Assembly: GCF_904063055.1 (NCBI RefSeq)
Contig: NZ_CAJFCN010000006.1
Location: 310,001 to 374,000 of the forward strand
Origin: Pseudomonas paracarnis
Lineage (GTDB): Bacteria > Pseudomonadota > Gammaproteobacteria > Pseudomonadales > Pseudomonadaceae
DNA: 64,000 nt
Reading direction: 5' to 3'
Position numbers and translations under genes: made by a program. This document shows, one piece after another, positions 32,581 through 41,785 of the stretch. Every line of letters begins with the position of its first letter. Position 1 is the first letter of the stretch. The notes below the pieces were generated by a model, which was not told where the DNA came from, made no database searches, and worked only from the letters and a program-made list of their open reading frames with translations.

Positions 32581-34065
32581 TCAGATCGTGAGCAGGTCCA
32601 TGAAACGGTTGACTGGCGTCGCCTCAAGCCGTGCCTGATCCTTGCACAACGCAAAGATTTCGGCGCTGCGTTGCGCAGTGAACCGCGTGGCTAGGTTGGC
32701 CTTGAACTTGTCTTCCAGCAGTGGAATGCCGTCCACCCGACGGCGACGATGGCCAATCGGATACTCCACCGCCACCTGCTCGGTGCAGGTGCCATCCGTG
32801 AAAAACACCTGCACCGCATTGGCAATGGAGCGCTTGTCGGCCTCCAGGTATTCGCGGCTGTAGCGCGGGTCTTCGACGATGACCATCTTGTCGCGCAGCT
32901 GATCAATGATCGGGTGGGCCGCGTGGAAATCATCTTCATACTGCTCGGCCACCAGGTTGCCGAACGCCAACGGCACGGCGGTCATGTATTGCAGGCAGTG
33001 GTCGCGATCAGCGGCGTTGGCCAACGGGCCGACCTTGGAAATAATGCGAATCGCCGACTCGTGGGTAGTGATCACGATGCGCTCGATTTCATGCAGGCGA
33101 TGCTTGAGCTGCGGGTGCAGGGCGACTGCCGCTTCACAGGCCGTTTGCGCGTGAAACTCGGCCGGGAAGCTGATCTTGAACAGCACGTTCTCCATCACGT
33201 AGGTGCCGTAGGGTTGGGGCAGGCTGAACGCGCGCTTATCCTCGGGCTTGAGCGCCAAGTCCTTGTTGGTGTGGCTGAACAGCACGTCGTAGAAGCCCCA
33301 CTGCGGCGCACTCAATACACCGGGGATGCCCATTTCGCCACGCAAGGCGATGTCTGCCAGGCGTACGCCGCGGCTCGATGCATCGCCTGCGGCCCAGGAT
33401 TTGCGCGAGCCGGCATTCGGTGCATGGCGATAGGTGCGCAGCGCCTGGCCATCGACAAAAGCGTGTGACAACGCCGATAGCAGTTGCTCGCGGTTGGCGC
33501 CCATCAGCTTGGCGGTGACCGCCGTGGTAGCGACTTTCACCAGCAACACATGGTCGAGGCCTACCCGGTTGAAGGAGTTTTCCAAGGCAATCACACCTTG
33601 GATTTCGTGGGCCATGATCATCGCTTCCAGCACTGCACGCACGGTCAACGGCGCGTCGCCATTGGCCAGGCGCTTTTGCGACAGGTGATCGGCCACGGCG
33701 AGGATGCCGCCCAGGTTGTCCGAAGGGTGGCCCCATTCAGCAGCGAGCCAGGTGTCGTTGTAGTCGAGCCAGCGCACGATGCAACCGATATCCCAGGCGG
33801 CCTTGACCGGGTCCAGGCGGAACGAAGTGCCCGGCACCCGTGCGCCAAACGGCACCACGGTACCCTCTACCATCGGCCCCAGGTGCTTGGTGCACTCGGG
33901 GAAGCGCAGGGCCAGCAGGCCACAGCCGAGGGTGTCCATCAGGCAGTTGCGGGCGGTATCCAGGGCGTCCTGGGAGTCGATGCGGTAGTTGAGGACGTAG
34001 TCGGCGATGTCCTGCAACACCGGGTCGTAGTCGGGACGGTTGTTCTGGTCGACGTTGGCGCTCAT
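32581..34065 (-). CDS. prpD: 2-Methylcitrate dehydratase PrpD
   Basis: A 494-residue MmgE/PrpD-family enzyme starting MSANVDQNNRPDYDPVLQDI, with GCGLLALRFPECTKHLGP and the MAHEIQGVIALENSFNRVG segment. It converts 2-methylcitrate to 2-methylaconitate in propionate catabolism. In AcnD/PrpF-type operons it partly overlaps with AcnD in function. AGGAG lies before the ATG at 34065; the frame extends 26 codons upstream into repeat DNA. It is the last gene of the operon, separated from prpF by a repeat. Confidence 0.95.
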   Translation of the reverse strand: MSANVDQNNRPDYDPVLQDIADYVLNYRIDSQDALDTARNCLMDTLGCGLLALRFPECTKHLGPMVEGTVVPFGARVPGTSFRLDPVKAAWDIGCIVRWLDYNDTWLAAEWGHPSDNLGGILAVADHLSQKRLANGDAPLTVRAVLEAMIMAHEIQGVIALENSFNRVGLDHVLLVKVATTAVTAKLMGANREQLLSALSHAFVDGQALRTYRHAPNAGSRKSWAAGDASSRGVRLADIALRGEMGIPGVLSAPQWGFYDVLFSHTNKDLALKPEDKRAFSLPQPYGTYVMENVLFKISFPAEFHAQTACEAAVALHPQLKHRLHEIERIVITTHESAIRIISKVGPLANAADRDHCLQYMTAVPLAFGNLVAEQYEDDFHAAHPIIDQLRDKMVIVEDPRYSREYLEADKRSIANAVQVFFTDGTCTEQVAVEYPIGHRRRRVDGIPLLEDKFKANLATRFTAQRSAEIFALCKDQARLEATPVNRFMDLLTI

Positions 34066-34110
34066 GGCGGTTCTCCTAAAAGTTGGTTGTTCCATCCTCA
34101 GGGTCAGGGT

Positions 34111-34219
34111 TTGATCGTTCCCACGCTCCGCGTGGGAATGCATCCCGTGACGCTCTGCGTCACAGCAGGACGCAGAGCGTCCCAGGCGGCGTTCCCACGC
34201 GGAGCGTGGGAACGATCAA
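34111..34219. repeat. Inverted pair of GTTCCCACGC palindromic repeats between prpF and prpD
   Basis: Outer arms TTGATCGTTCCCACGCTCCG and its inverse enclose two GACGC/GCGTC palindromes, the same architecture as 25271-25378. Its inner edge abuts the prpF stop codon at 34221, so it lies inside the operon and may reduce prpD expression. Confidence 0.85.
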
Positions 34220-34220
34220 G

Positions 34221-35411
34221 CTAGAAAGCGTCGCCGGGGATGCGCACATAGCCTTCCATTAACACCCGTGCGCTGCGGCTCATGATGGCTTTCTTCACCA
34301 CCCATTCACCGTCCACCTGGCTGGCCTCAGCCCCCACGCGCAAGGTGCCGGACGGATGCCCGAAGCGCACGGCATTGCGCTCTACGCCGCCCGCCGCCAG
34401 GTTGACCAAGGTGCCGGAAATCGCCGCGGCGGTGCCAATCGCTACCGCCGCGGTGCCCATCATCGCGTGGTGAAGTTTGCCCATCGACAAGGCGCGCACC
34501 AGCAGGTCCACATCGCCGGCCTTGATCGCCTTGCCGCTGGAGGCCACGTAATCGGCAGGTTTGGCCACGAATGCCACCTTGGGCGTGTGCTGGCGCTGGG
34601 CGGCTTCGTCCAGGTGTTTGATCAGGCCCATGCGCAACGCGCCATACGCCCGCACGGTCTCGAACATCGCCAGGGCCTTGGGGTCGCTGTTGATCGCGCC
34701 TTGCAGCTCGGTACCGGTGTAGCCGAGGTCTTGGGCGTTGATGAAAATCGTCGGGATACCGGCGTTGATCAACGTGGCCTTGAAGGTACCGACGCCGGGT
34801 ACCTCCAGGTCGTCGACGAGGTTGCCAGTGGGGAACATCGAGCCACCACCGCCCTCTTCTTCCGCCGCCGGGTCCATGAATTCCAACTGCACTTCGGCAG
34901 CCGGGAAGGTCACGCCGTCCAGTTCAAAGTCGCCGGTTTCCTGCACCGCGCCGTCAGTGATTGGCACGTGGGCGATGATGGTCTTGCCGATATTGGCCTG
35001 CCACACCCGCACCACGGCCACGCCGTTATGGGGTACGCGGGCCGCATCGACCAGGCCGGCACTGATGGCGAACGAACCCACCGCCGCCGACAGGTTGCCG
35101 CAGTTGCCGCTCCAATCGACAAATGGCTTGTCGATGGAGACCTGGCCGAACAGGTAATCCACGTCGTGATCGGCGCGGCTGCTTTTGGCCAGGATCACAG
35201 TCTTGCTGGTGCTCGAGGTGGCCCCACCCATGCCGTCGATCTGCTTGTCATAGGGGTCGGGGCTGCCAATCACCCGCAGCAACAAGGCGTCGCGTGCAGG
35301 GCCCGGCACCTGCGCCGCGGCGGGCAGGTCCTGGAGGCTGAAGAACACGCCCTTGCTGGTGCCGCCACGCATGTAGGTGGCGGGGATTTTGATTTGCGCT
35401 ACGTGTGCCAT
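34221..35411 (-). CDS. prpF: PrpF, 2-methylaconitate cis-trans isomerase
   Basis: A 396-residue protein of the PrpF/diaminopimelate-epimerase-like fold, beginning MAHVAQIKIPATYMRGGTSK, the family signature, with WSGNCGNLSAAVGSFA following. It isomerises trans-2-methylaconitate produced by AcnD so that it can be hydrated to 2-methylisocitrate. GAGGAT precedes the ATG. It begins 11 bp after acnD, its usual partner. Confidence 0.96.
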   Translation of the reverse strand: MAHVAQIKIPATYMRGGTSKGVFFSLQDLPAAAQVPGPARDALLLRVIGSPDPYDKQIDGMGGATSSTSKTVILAKSSRADHDVDYLFGQVSIDKPFVDWSGNCGNLSAAVGSFAISAGLVDAARVPHNGVAVVRVWQANIGKTIIAHVPITDGAVQETGDFELDGVTFPAAEVQLEFMDPAAEEEGGGGSMFPTGNLVDDLEVPGVGTFKATLINAGIPTIFINAQDLGYTGTELQGAINSDPKALAMFETVRAYGALRMGLIKHLDEAAQRQHTPKVAFVAKPADYVASSGKAIKAGDVDLLVRALSMGKLHHAMMGTAAVAIGTAAAISGTLVNLAAGGVERNAVRFGHPSGTLRVGAEASQVDGEWVVKKAIMSRSARVLMEGYVRIPGDAF

Positions 35412-35422
35412 GGTTATCCTCT

Positions 35423-38017
35423 TCAGGCGGTCGCCTTTGATTCCAGGAAGTCCTGGGCGAAACGTTGCAACACGCCACCGGCTTCGTAGATCGACACTTC
35501 TTCGGCGGTGTCCAGGCGGCAGGTCACTGGCACCTCGACACGTTCGCCATTCTTGCGGTTGATCACCAGGGTCAGTTGCGCACGCGGGGTGCGCTCGCCG
35601 ACCACGTCATAGGTTTCACTGCCGTCGATTTGCAGGGTGTGGCGGTCGGTGCCTGGCAGGAACTCCAGGGGCAACACGCCCATGCCCACCAGGTTGGTGC
35701 GGTGGATACGCTCGAAGCCTTCGGCGGCAATCGCTTCCACACCGGCCAGGCGTACGCCCTTGGCCGCCCAGTCGCGGGACGAGCCCTGGCCATAGTCGGC
35801 GCCGGCGATGATGATCAGCGGTTGCTTGCGCTCCATGTAAGTCTCGATGGCTTCCCACATCCGCGTGACCTTGCCTTCCGGCTCGATACGCGCAAGAGAG
35901 CCCTGCTTGACCTTGCCGTTTTCTTGCACCATTTCGTTGAACAGTTTCGGGTTGGCGAAGGTGGCGCGCTGCGCCGTCAAATGGTCGCCCCTGTGGGTGG
36001 CGTAGGAGTTGAAGTCGACCTCGGGCAAGCCCATTTTCGCCAGGTATTCACCGGCGGCGCTGTCCAGCATGATTGCGTTGGACGGCGACAAGTGGTCGGT
36101 GGTGATGTTGTCCGGCAGCACCGCCAGCGGGCGCATACCTTTGAGCGGTCGTGCACCGGCCAGCGCGCCTTCCCAGTACGGCGGGCGGCGGATATAGGTG
36201 CTTTGTGGGCGCCAGTCGTACAGCGGCGTGACCTTGGGCCCGGTGTCTTCGTGAATGGCGAACATCGGGATATACACCGCACGGAATTGCTCGGGTTTTA
36301 CCGAAGCCTTGACCACCGCGTCGATCTCTTCATCGCTCGGCCAGATGTCTTGCAGGCGGATTTCGTTGCCGTCGGCATCCAGGCCGAGCACGTCCTTCTC
36401 GATGTCGAAACGGATGGTACCGGCAATCGCATAGGCCACCACCAGCGGCGGCGACGCCAGGAAGGCTTGCTTGGCGTAAGGGTGAATGCGCCCGTCAAAG
36501 TTGCGGTTACCCGACAACACCGCGGTGGCGTACAGGTCGCGGTCGATGATCTCTTGCTGGATCACCGGGTCGAGTGCGCCGGACATGCCGTTGCAGGTGG
36601 TGCAGGCAAAGGCCACCACGCCAAAACCGAGTTTTTCCAGCTCATGGCCCAGGCCGGCTTCGTCCAGGTACATGGCCACGGTTTTCGAGCCCGGCGCCAA
36701 AGACGACTTGACCCACGGCTTGCGGGTCAGCCCCAGCTTGTTGGCGTTGCGTGCCAACAGGCCGGCGGCAATCACGTTGCGCGGGTTGCTGGTGTTGGTG
36801 CAACTGGTGATGGCGGCGATGATCACTGCGCCGTCGGGCATTTGCCCCGGCACGTCATCCCATTGGCCGGCAATGCCTTTCGACGCAAGGTCGCGGGTGG
36901 CCAGGCGGGCATGGGGGTTGCTCGGGCCGGCCATGTTGCGCACGACGCTGGAGAGGTCGAAGCTCAGGCTGCGCTCGTACTGCGCGCCTTTCAGGTCGTC
37001 CGCCCACAGGCCAGTGTGGCGTGCATATTGCTCGACCAGGGCGACTTGTTCGTCTTCGCGGCCGGTGAGTTTGAGGTAAGCGATGGTTTGCGCGTCGATG
37101 TAGAACATCGCGGCGGTGGCGCCGTACTCCGGGGCCATGTTGGAGATGGTGGCACGGTCACCCAAAGTGAGTGCCGACGCCCCTTCGCCGAAGAACTCCA
37201 GCCAGGCGCCGACCACCTTCTGCTGGCGCAGGAATTCGGTGAGCGCCAGCACCATATCGGTGGCGGTGATGCCCGGTTGCAGCTTGCCGGTCAATTCCAC
37301 GCCCACGCTTTCCGGCAGGCGCATCCACGACGCGCGGCCGAGCATCACGCTCTCGGCTTCCAGGCCACCGACGCCGATGGCGATCACCCCCAGGGCGTCT
37401 ACGTGAGGCGTATGGCTGTCGGTGCCGACACAGGTATCCGGGAAGGCCACGCCGTCACGCACTTGAATCACCGGGGACATTTTCTCCAGATTGATCTGGT
37501 GCATGATGCCGTTGCCCGGCGGGATCACATCAACGTTCTTGAAGGCCTTTTTGGTCCACTCGATAAAGTGGAAGCGGTCTTCGTTGCGACGGTCTTCAAT
37601 GGCGCGGTTTTTTTCGAAGGCTTGCGGGTCAAAGCCACCGGCCTCGACGGCCAGTGAATGGTCGACGATCAGTTGGGTGGGCACCACCGGGTTGACCTGC
37701 GCCGGGTCGCCGCCTTGCTGGGCGATGGCATCGCGCAGGCCGGCGAGGTCGACCAGAGCGGTCTGGCCGAGGATGTCATGGCACACCACGCGGGCGGGGA
37801 ACCACGGGAAGTCGAGGTCGCGCTTGCGCTCGATCAGTTGGCTCAGGGACGCGTCGAGGGTGGCCGGGTCGCAACGGCGCACCAGGTTCTCGGCGAGCAC
37901 GCGCGAAGTGTAGGGCAGCGTGGCGTAGGCGCCGGGGGTGATTGCCTCGACAGCCGCACGGGCGTCGAAGAAATCCAGGCGGCTGCCGGGGAGCGGTTTG
38001 CGAAATTCAGTGTTCAT
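35423..38017 (-). CDS. acnD: Fe/S-dependent 2-methylcitrate dehydratase AcnD
   Basis: An 864-residue aconitase-family enzyme that dehydrates 2-methylcitrate. The 4Fe-4S ligands are in ITSCTNTSNPRNV and ACTTCNGMSG; substrate-binding segments GTDSHTPHVDALGVIAIGVG and YGQGSSRDWAAKG are intact. Length and start (MNTEFRKPLPGSRLDFFDAR) match the AcnD subfamily rather than AcnA. It occurs with prpF, which defines this version of the methylcitrate cycle. The ribosome binding site is weak, and a repeat stands in the gap after prpC. Confidence 0.95.
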   Translation of the reverse strand: MNTEFRKPLPGSRLDFFDARAAVEAITPGAYATLPYTSRVLAENLVRRCDPATLDASLSQLIERKRDLDFPWFPARVVCHDILGQTALVDLAGLRDAIAQQGGDPAQVNPVVPTQLIVDHSLAVEAGGFDPQAFEKNRAIEDRRNEDRFHFIEWTKKAFKNVDVIPPGNGIMHQINLEKMSPVIQVRDGVAFPDTCVGTDSHTPHVDALGVIAIGVGGLEAESVMLGRASWMRLPESVGVELTGKLQPGITATDMVLALTEFLRQQKVVGAWLEFFGEGASALTLGDRATISNMAPEYGATAAMFYIDAQTIAYLKLTGREDEQVALVEQYARHTGLWADDLKGAQYERSLSFDLSSVVRNMAGPSNPHARLATRDLASKGIAGQWDDVPGQMPDGAVIIAAITSCTNTSNPRNVIAAGLLARNANKLGLTRKPWVKSSLAPGSKTVAMYLDEAGLGHELEKLGFGVVAFACTTCNGMSGALDPVIQQEIIDRDLYATAVLSGNRNFDGRIHPYAKQAFLASPPLVVAYAIAGTIRFDIEKDVLGLDADGNEIRLQDIWPSDEEIDAVVKASVKPEQFRAVYIPMFAIHEDTGPKVTPLYDWRPQSTYIRRPPYWEGALAGARPLKGMRPLAVLPDNITTDHLSPSNAIMLDSAAGEYLAKMGLPEVDFNSYATHRGDHLTAQRATFANPKLFNEMVQENGKVKQGSLARIEPEGKVTRMWEAIETYMERKQPLIIIAGADYGQGSSRDWAAKGVRLAGVEAIAAEGFERIHRTNLVGMGVLPLEFLPGTDRHTLQIDGSETYDVVGERTPRAQLTLVINRKNGERVEVPVTCRLDTAEEVSIYEAGGVLQRFAQDFLESKATA

Positions 38018-38076
38018 CGTCAGGACTCGGTCACGGTAAGTTCGAAAGGTGAACTGTCGACACTGGCTTTGTTTCC

Positions 38077-38163
38077 TGTGGGAGCTGGCTTGCCTGCGAT
38101 GGCATCACTGTGGTGTGACAGGTACACCGAGGTGATGCCATCGCAGGCAAGCCAGCTCCCACA
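38077..38163. repeat. Long perfect inverted repeat between prpC and acnD
   Basis: Perfect 32-bp arms beginning TGTGGGAGCTGGCTTGCC, with a 23-bp spacer, fill most of the 183-bp prpC-acnD gap. In RNA it would form a very stable hairpin within the prp operon transcript. It belongs to the same family as 32476-32564. Confidence 0.9.
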
Positions 38164-38200
38164 CACAAGCACATGAGCCAGCGGGCACAGCCCATCCCAT

Positions 38201-39328
38201 TCAGCGACGTTCGATTGGCACGAACTTGCGCTGCTCAACGCCGGTGTACTCGGCGCTTGGACGGATGATGCGGTTGTTGGCGCGCTGCTCGAACACATGC
38301 GCAGCCCAGCCAGTCAGGCGCGAGCATACGAAAATCGGCGTGAACAGCTTGGTCGGGATGCCCATGAAGTGGTACGCCGAGGCATGGTAGAAATCGGCGT
38401 TAGGAAACAGCTTCTTCTGTTCCCACATGGTCTTGTCGATGGCTTCGGAGACCGGGAACAACACGGTGTCGCCCACTTCGTCAGCGAGCTTTTTCGACCA
38501 GCCCTTGATCACTTCATTGCGCGGATCGCTGTCTTTATAGATCGCGTGGCCAAAGCCCATGATCTTGTCTTTGCGCGCCAACATGCCAAGGGTGCCTTCA
38601 ACCGCTTCCTGGGCCGAGGAGAAACGTTCGATCATTTCCATCGCCGCTTCGTTGGCACCGCCGTGCAGCGGGCCGCGCAGGGAGCCGATGGCAGCGGTGA
38701 CGCAGGAATACAGGTCGGACAATGTCGATGCACACACCCGTGCGGTGAAGGTCGAAGCGTTGAATTCGTGTTCAGCGTAGAGGATCAGCGACACGTTCAT
38801 CACTTTGACGTGCAGCTCGCTCGGTTTCTTGCCATGCAGCAGGTGCAGGAAGTGGCCACCGATGCTCGGCTCGTCGGTCACGCAGTCGATGCGCTGGCCG
38901 TCGTGGCTGAAGCGATACCAGTAGCACATGATCGCCGGGAACGCGGCGAGCAGGCGGTCGGTGACATCGCGCTGCACGCTGAAATCTTTCTCCGGCTCGA
39001 TATTGCCCAGGAACGAGCACCCGGTGCGCATCACGTCCATCGGATGGGCGTCGGCGGGGATGCGTTCGAGCACTTCTTTCAGGGCCTGGGGCAGGTCACG
39101 CAGTTTGCTCAGCTTGTTGCTGTAAGCGGCCAGTTCGGCCTGGGTTGGCAGTTCACCGTACAGCAGCAGGTAGGCGACTTCTTCAAACTGGGCGTCGGCG
39201 GCCAGTTCGCGTACGTCGTAGCCACGGTAGGTCAGGCCGGCGCCGGCCTGGCCCACGGTGGACAGTGCAGTCTGCCCGGCGACCTGGCCACGCAGGCCAG
39301 CACCACTCAATACTTTTGCTTCAGCCAT
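38201..39328 (-). CDS. prpC: 2-Methylcitrate synthase
   Basis: A 375-residue citrate-synthase-family enzyme condensing propionyl-CoA with oxaloacetate. Catalytic regions PLHGGANEAAMEM, GFGHAIYKDSDPR and YHASAYHFMGIPTKLFTP are present, and the short length (about 375 rather than 430) fits PrpC. GGAG lies before the ATG. It sits between prpB and acnD in the operon. Confidence 0.96.
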   Translation of the reverse strand: MAEAKVLSGAGLRGQVAGQTALSTVGQAGAGLTYRGYDVRELAADAQFEEVAYLLLYGELPTQAELAAYSNKLSKLRDLPQALKEVLERIPADAHPMDVMRTGCSFLGNIEPEKDFSVQRDVTDRLLAAFPAIMCYWYRFSHDGQRIDCVTDEPSIGGHFLHLLHGKKPSELHVKVMNVSLILYAEHEFNASTFTARVCASTLSDLYSCVTAAIGSLRGPLHGGANEAAMEMIERFSSAQEAVEGTLGMLARKDKIMGFGHAIYKDSDPRNEVIKGWSKKLADEVGDTVLFPVSEAIDKTMWEQKKLFPNADFYHASAYHFMGIPTKLFTPIFVCSRLTGWAAHVFEQRANNRIIRPSAEYTGVEQRKFVPIERR

Positions 39329-39370
39329 GTTCGTTCTCCAATTTTGTAGTTGTTCAGGGAACCACAGGGT

Positions 39371-40264
39371 TTATTTTTTCGCGGCGAACAGCGCGTCGAG
39401 CTTCTGCTCGAAGGTGTGGTAGTCGATGCGATCGTAAAGCTCCATGCGCGTTTGCATGGTGTCGATCACATTCTGCTGGGTACCGTCGCGACGAATCGCG
39501 GTGTAGACATTCTCGGCCGCCTTGTTCATGGCACGGAAAGCCGAGAGCGGGTACAGCACAATGGAAACATCCGCAGATTTCAACTGTTCGGTGGTGTACA
39601 GCGGTGTGGCGCCGAACTCGGTGATGTTCGCCAGGATCGGCGCCTTCACGCGGGAGGCGAACAGCTTGTACATCTCCAGTTCAGTGATGGCTTCCGGGAA
39701 CACCATGTCGGCACCGGCCTCGATGCACGCGGCGGCACGCTCCAGCGCGGACTCCAGGCCCTCGACCGCCAGGGCGTCGGTGCGCGCCATGATCACGAAG
39801 CTGTCATCGGTGCGCGCATCCACGGCGGCCTTGATGCGGTCGACCATTTCTTGCTGGGACACGATTTCTTTGTTGGGGCGATGACCGCAGCGCTTGGCGC
39901 CCACCTGGTCTTCGATATGGATGGCGGCGGTGCCGAACTTGATCATCGACTTGACGGTACGTGCCACGTTGAACGCCGAGGAGCCGAAACCGGTGTCCAC
40001 GTCCACCAGCAGCGGCAGGTCGCACACGTCGGTAATGCGGCGCACGTCGGTGAGCACGTCATCCAGGCCGGTGATGCCCAAGTCCGGCACGCCCAGGGAG
40101 CCGGCGGCTACACCGCCACCTGACAGGTAAATCGCCTTGAAGCCGGCGCGCTTGGCCAAGAGCGCATGGTTGGCATTGATGGCGCCCACCACTTGCAAGG
40201 GCTGTTCGCTGGCGACGGCGTCACGGAAACGCTGGCCGGGAGTGCTGTTGTTGTTGGAACTCAT
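39371..40264 (-). CDS. prpB: 2-Methylisocitrate lyase
   Basis: A 297-residue isocitrate-lyase-superfamily enzyme that splits 2-methylisocitrate into pyruvate and succinate. LLVDVDTGFGSS, the metal-binding IHIEDQVGAKRCGHRPNKE and IMARTDALAVEG are visible; KRCGH with the catalytic cysteine is the family signature. The ATG overlaps the stop of the GntR gene (ATGA), with GAGGTGA upstream. Confidence 0.97.
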   Translation of the reverse strand: MSSNNNSTPGQRFRDAVASEQPLQVVGAINANHALLAKRAGFKAIYLSGGGVAAGSLGVPDLGITGLDDVLTDVRRITDVCDLPLLVDVDTGFGSSAFNVARTVKSMIKFGTAAIHIEDQVGAKRCGHRPNKEIVSQQEMVDRIKAAVDARTDDSFVIMARTDALAVEGLESALERAAACIEAGADMVFPEAITELEMYKLFASRVKAPILANITEFGATPLYTTEQLKSADVSIVLYPLSAFRAMNKAAENVYTAIRRDGTQQNVIDTMQTRMELYDRIDYHTFEQKLDALFAAKK

Positions 40265-40974
40265 GACTCACCTCGTGATGAAGGCGCACCGTCCGGGAAG
40301 TGACGGGCAATGTTGCGTTTGGAGGCGCCGATATGCCGGCGCATCAACAGTTCGGCCAGTTCACCGTCGCGATCGGCAATCGCGTCCAGAATGCGGTGAT
40401 GCTCGGCAAAGGCCTGACGTGGACGATTGGGGGTGGCGGAGAACTGGATGCGGTACATGCGCACCAGTTGATACAGCTCGCCGCAGAGCATTTGGGTGAG
40501 GGTGCGGTTACCGGCACCTTGAATGATGCGGTAGTGAAAATCGAAGTCGCCTTCCTGCTGGTAATAGCCGACACCGGCCTGGAACGCCGCATCCCGTTCG
40601 TGGGTGTGCAACACCTGGCGCAGCTCCTCGATCTCTGCGTCAGTCATACGCTCGGCGGCCAGGCGACAGGCCATGCCCTCTAAGGACTCGCGAATCTCAT
40701 ACAGTTCGACCAGCTCGGCGTGACTCAAAGACACCACGCGTGCGCCGACATGAGGCACCCGCACCAGCAGGCGCTGGCCTTCCAGGCGATGGATCGCTTC
40801 GCGCAGCGGGCCGCGACTGATGCCGTAGGTGCGCGCCAGCTCCGGCTCGGAAATCTTGCTACCGGGGGCGATTTCGCCTTTGACGATGGCGGCCTGGATA
40901 CGCCGGAAGACGTTCTCTGACATGGTCTGGGAATCGTCTGGTGCCACCGATGGTTTTTCCAGTTGCTCCAGCAT
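40261..40974 (-). CDS. GntR/FadR-family regulator of the methylcitrate operon
   Basis: A 237-residue FCD-domain GntR regulator. The winged helix (about residues 20-80) holds IVKGEIAPGSKISEPELART and ISRGPLREAIHRLEGQRLLV; the C-terminal FCD domain has conserved Asp/His metal ligands (FHYRIIQGAGNRT, HHRILDAI). It is first in the prp operon and overlaps prpB, so it is probably autoregulated. A perfect ATTGTCGACAAT palindrome lies 72 bp upstream of its start and a partial copy spans the start codon. The effector is probably a propionate-pathway intermediate. Start is ATG 40974 (AAAGGTG upstream) rather than the TTG at 40995. Confidence 0.92.
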   Translation of the reverse strand: MLEQLEKPSVAPDDSQTMSENVFRRIQAAIVKGEIAPGSKISEPELARTYGISRGPLREAIHRLEGQRLLVRVPHVGARVVSLSHAELVELYEIRESLEGMACRLAAERMTDAEIEELRQVLHTHERDAAFQAGVGYYQQEGDFDFHYRIIQGAGNRTLTQMLCGELYQLVRMYRIQFSATPNRPRQAFAEHHRILDAIADRDGELAELLMRRHIGASKRNIARHFPDGAPSSRGES

Positions 40975-40982
40975 TGTCGACA
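40972..40982. promoter_or_regulatory. Second, partial GntR operator overlapping the regulator start
   Basis: The + strand reads CATTGTCGACA here, sharing ten of twelve positions (ATTGTCGACA) with the palindrome at 41046-41057, and it covers the start codon of the GntR gene. Binding would block translation initiation or early transcription of the operon. Confidence 0.5.
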
Positions 40983-41045
40983 CCTTTAAAATCAATGCCG
41001 CAAAAACTAGCCAATAAGCCTCTCATAGTCAAAGAATAAATACAC

Positions 41046-41057
41046 ATTGTCGACAAT
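41046..41057. promoter_or_regulatory. Palindromic GntR operator upstream of the prp operon
   Basis: ATTGTCGACAAT is a perfect 12-bp palindrome of the type bound by FCD-family GntR regulators. It lies in the prp promoter region and is the most likely operator. Confidence 0.72.
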
Positions 41058-41242
41058 CGTCTAATAACCCCATCAATCGCCCGCCCAGGCATGGCCGCCT
41101 GCCAGCGCTGGCGCCAAAAAAGCATCATGTTAGAATGCCCGCCGCTTTTGCCTGACATCAGATGATGAAAGGGCGCACCCGAGATTGCGCAGCAATGCCA
41201 GTCCCCATGAAATGAACAGTGCACTGCCCTGCCTCAGGATTT

Positions 41243-41767
41243 ATGAGACTCAAGCCTTACCTACTAGTGATGTGCCTGCTGTGCATACCGAGCCTTGGCG
41301 CTGGCGCCGAGAAGACCGTGTACGGCCTGAATGAATACGCCAAGCTTGCGGGTATCGACCTGGAAGTGGCGGCCAAACTCGACACCGGCGCCAAGACCGC
41401 CTCGTTGAGTGCCCGCGATATCAAGCGCTTCAAGCGCAATGGCGAATCCTGGGTACGCTTCTACCTGGCCATCGACACCGCCCATTCCCACCCCATCGAA
41501 CTGCCCCTGGCGCGTGTCAGCAAGATCAAGCGCCGCGCCGGCGACTACGACCCCGATGAGGACAAGAACTACACCGCCCGCCCAGTGATTGCGCTGGATA
41601 TCTGCATGGGCAGTGCTTTACGCAGCATCGAAGTGAACTTGACTGACCGCAGCGCATTCCAATACCCGCTGCTGATTGGCTCCGAAGCCTTGAAACGCTT
41701 TGATGCGCTGGTCGACCCCAGTCTTAAATATGCAGCAGGCAAACCCGCCTGCGCCGCCGACGCTTAA
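41243..41767 (+). CDS. Exported retropepsin-like (RimK-associated, DUF785) aspartic protease
   Basis: A 174-residue protein. Signal peptide MRLKPYLLVMCLLCIPSLGA is followed by a single retropepsin-like domain with AKLDTGAKTASLSARDI, where DTGA is the aspartic-protease active-site motif (members act as homodimers). Such proteins are often annotated as ATP-dependent zinc proteases because of their linkage to RimK-like ATP-grasp ligases; the sequence shows an aspartic-protease signature, not a zinc site. It heads a three-gene cassette with a transglutaminase-like membrane protein and an ATP-grasp enzyme. AGGA lies before the ATG at 41243. Confidence 0.88.
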   Translation: MRLKPYLLVMCLLCIPSLGAGAEKTVYGLNEYAKLAGIDLEVAAKLDTGAKTASLSARDIKRFKRNGESWVRFYLAIDTAHSHPIELPLARVSKIKRRAGDYDPDEDKNYTARPVIALDICMGSALRSIEVNLTDRSAFQYPLLIGSEALKRFDALVDPSLKYAAGKPACAADA

Positions 41768-41785
41768 TACCGCCGAGTAAACCGA

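Noticed and set aside
41243..41767. ATP-dependent zinc protease, the usual database name for this family
   Set aside because: The visible signature is DTGA of retropepsins; no zinc-binding motif or nucleotide site is seen.
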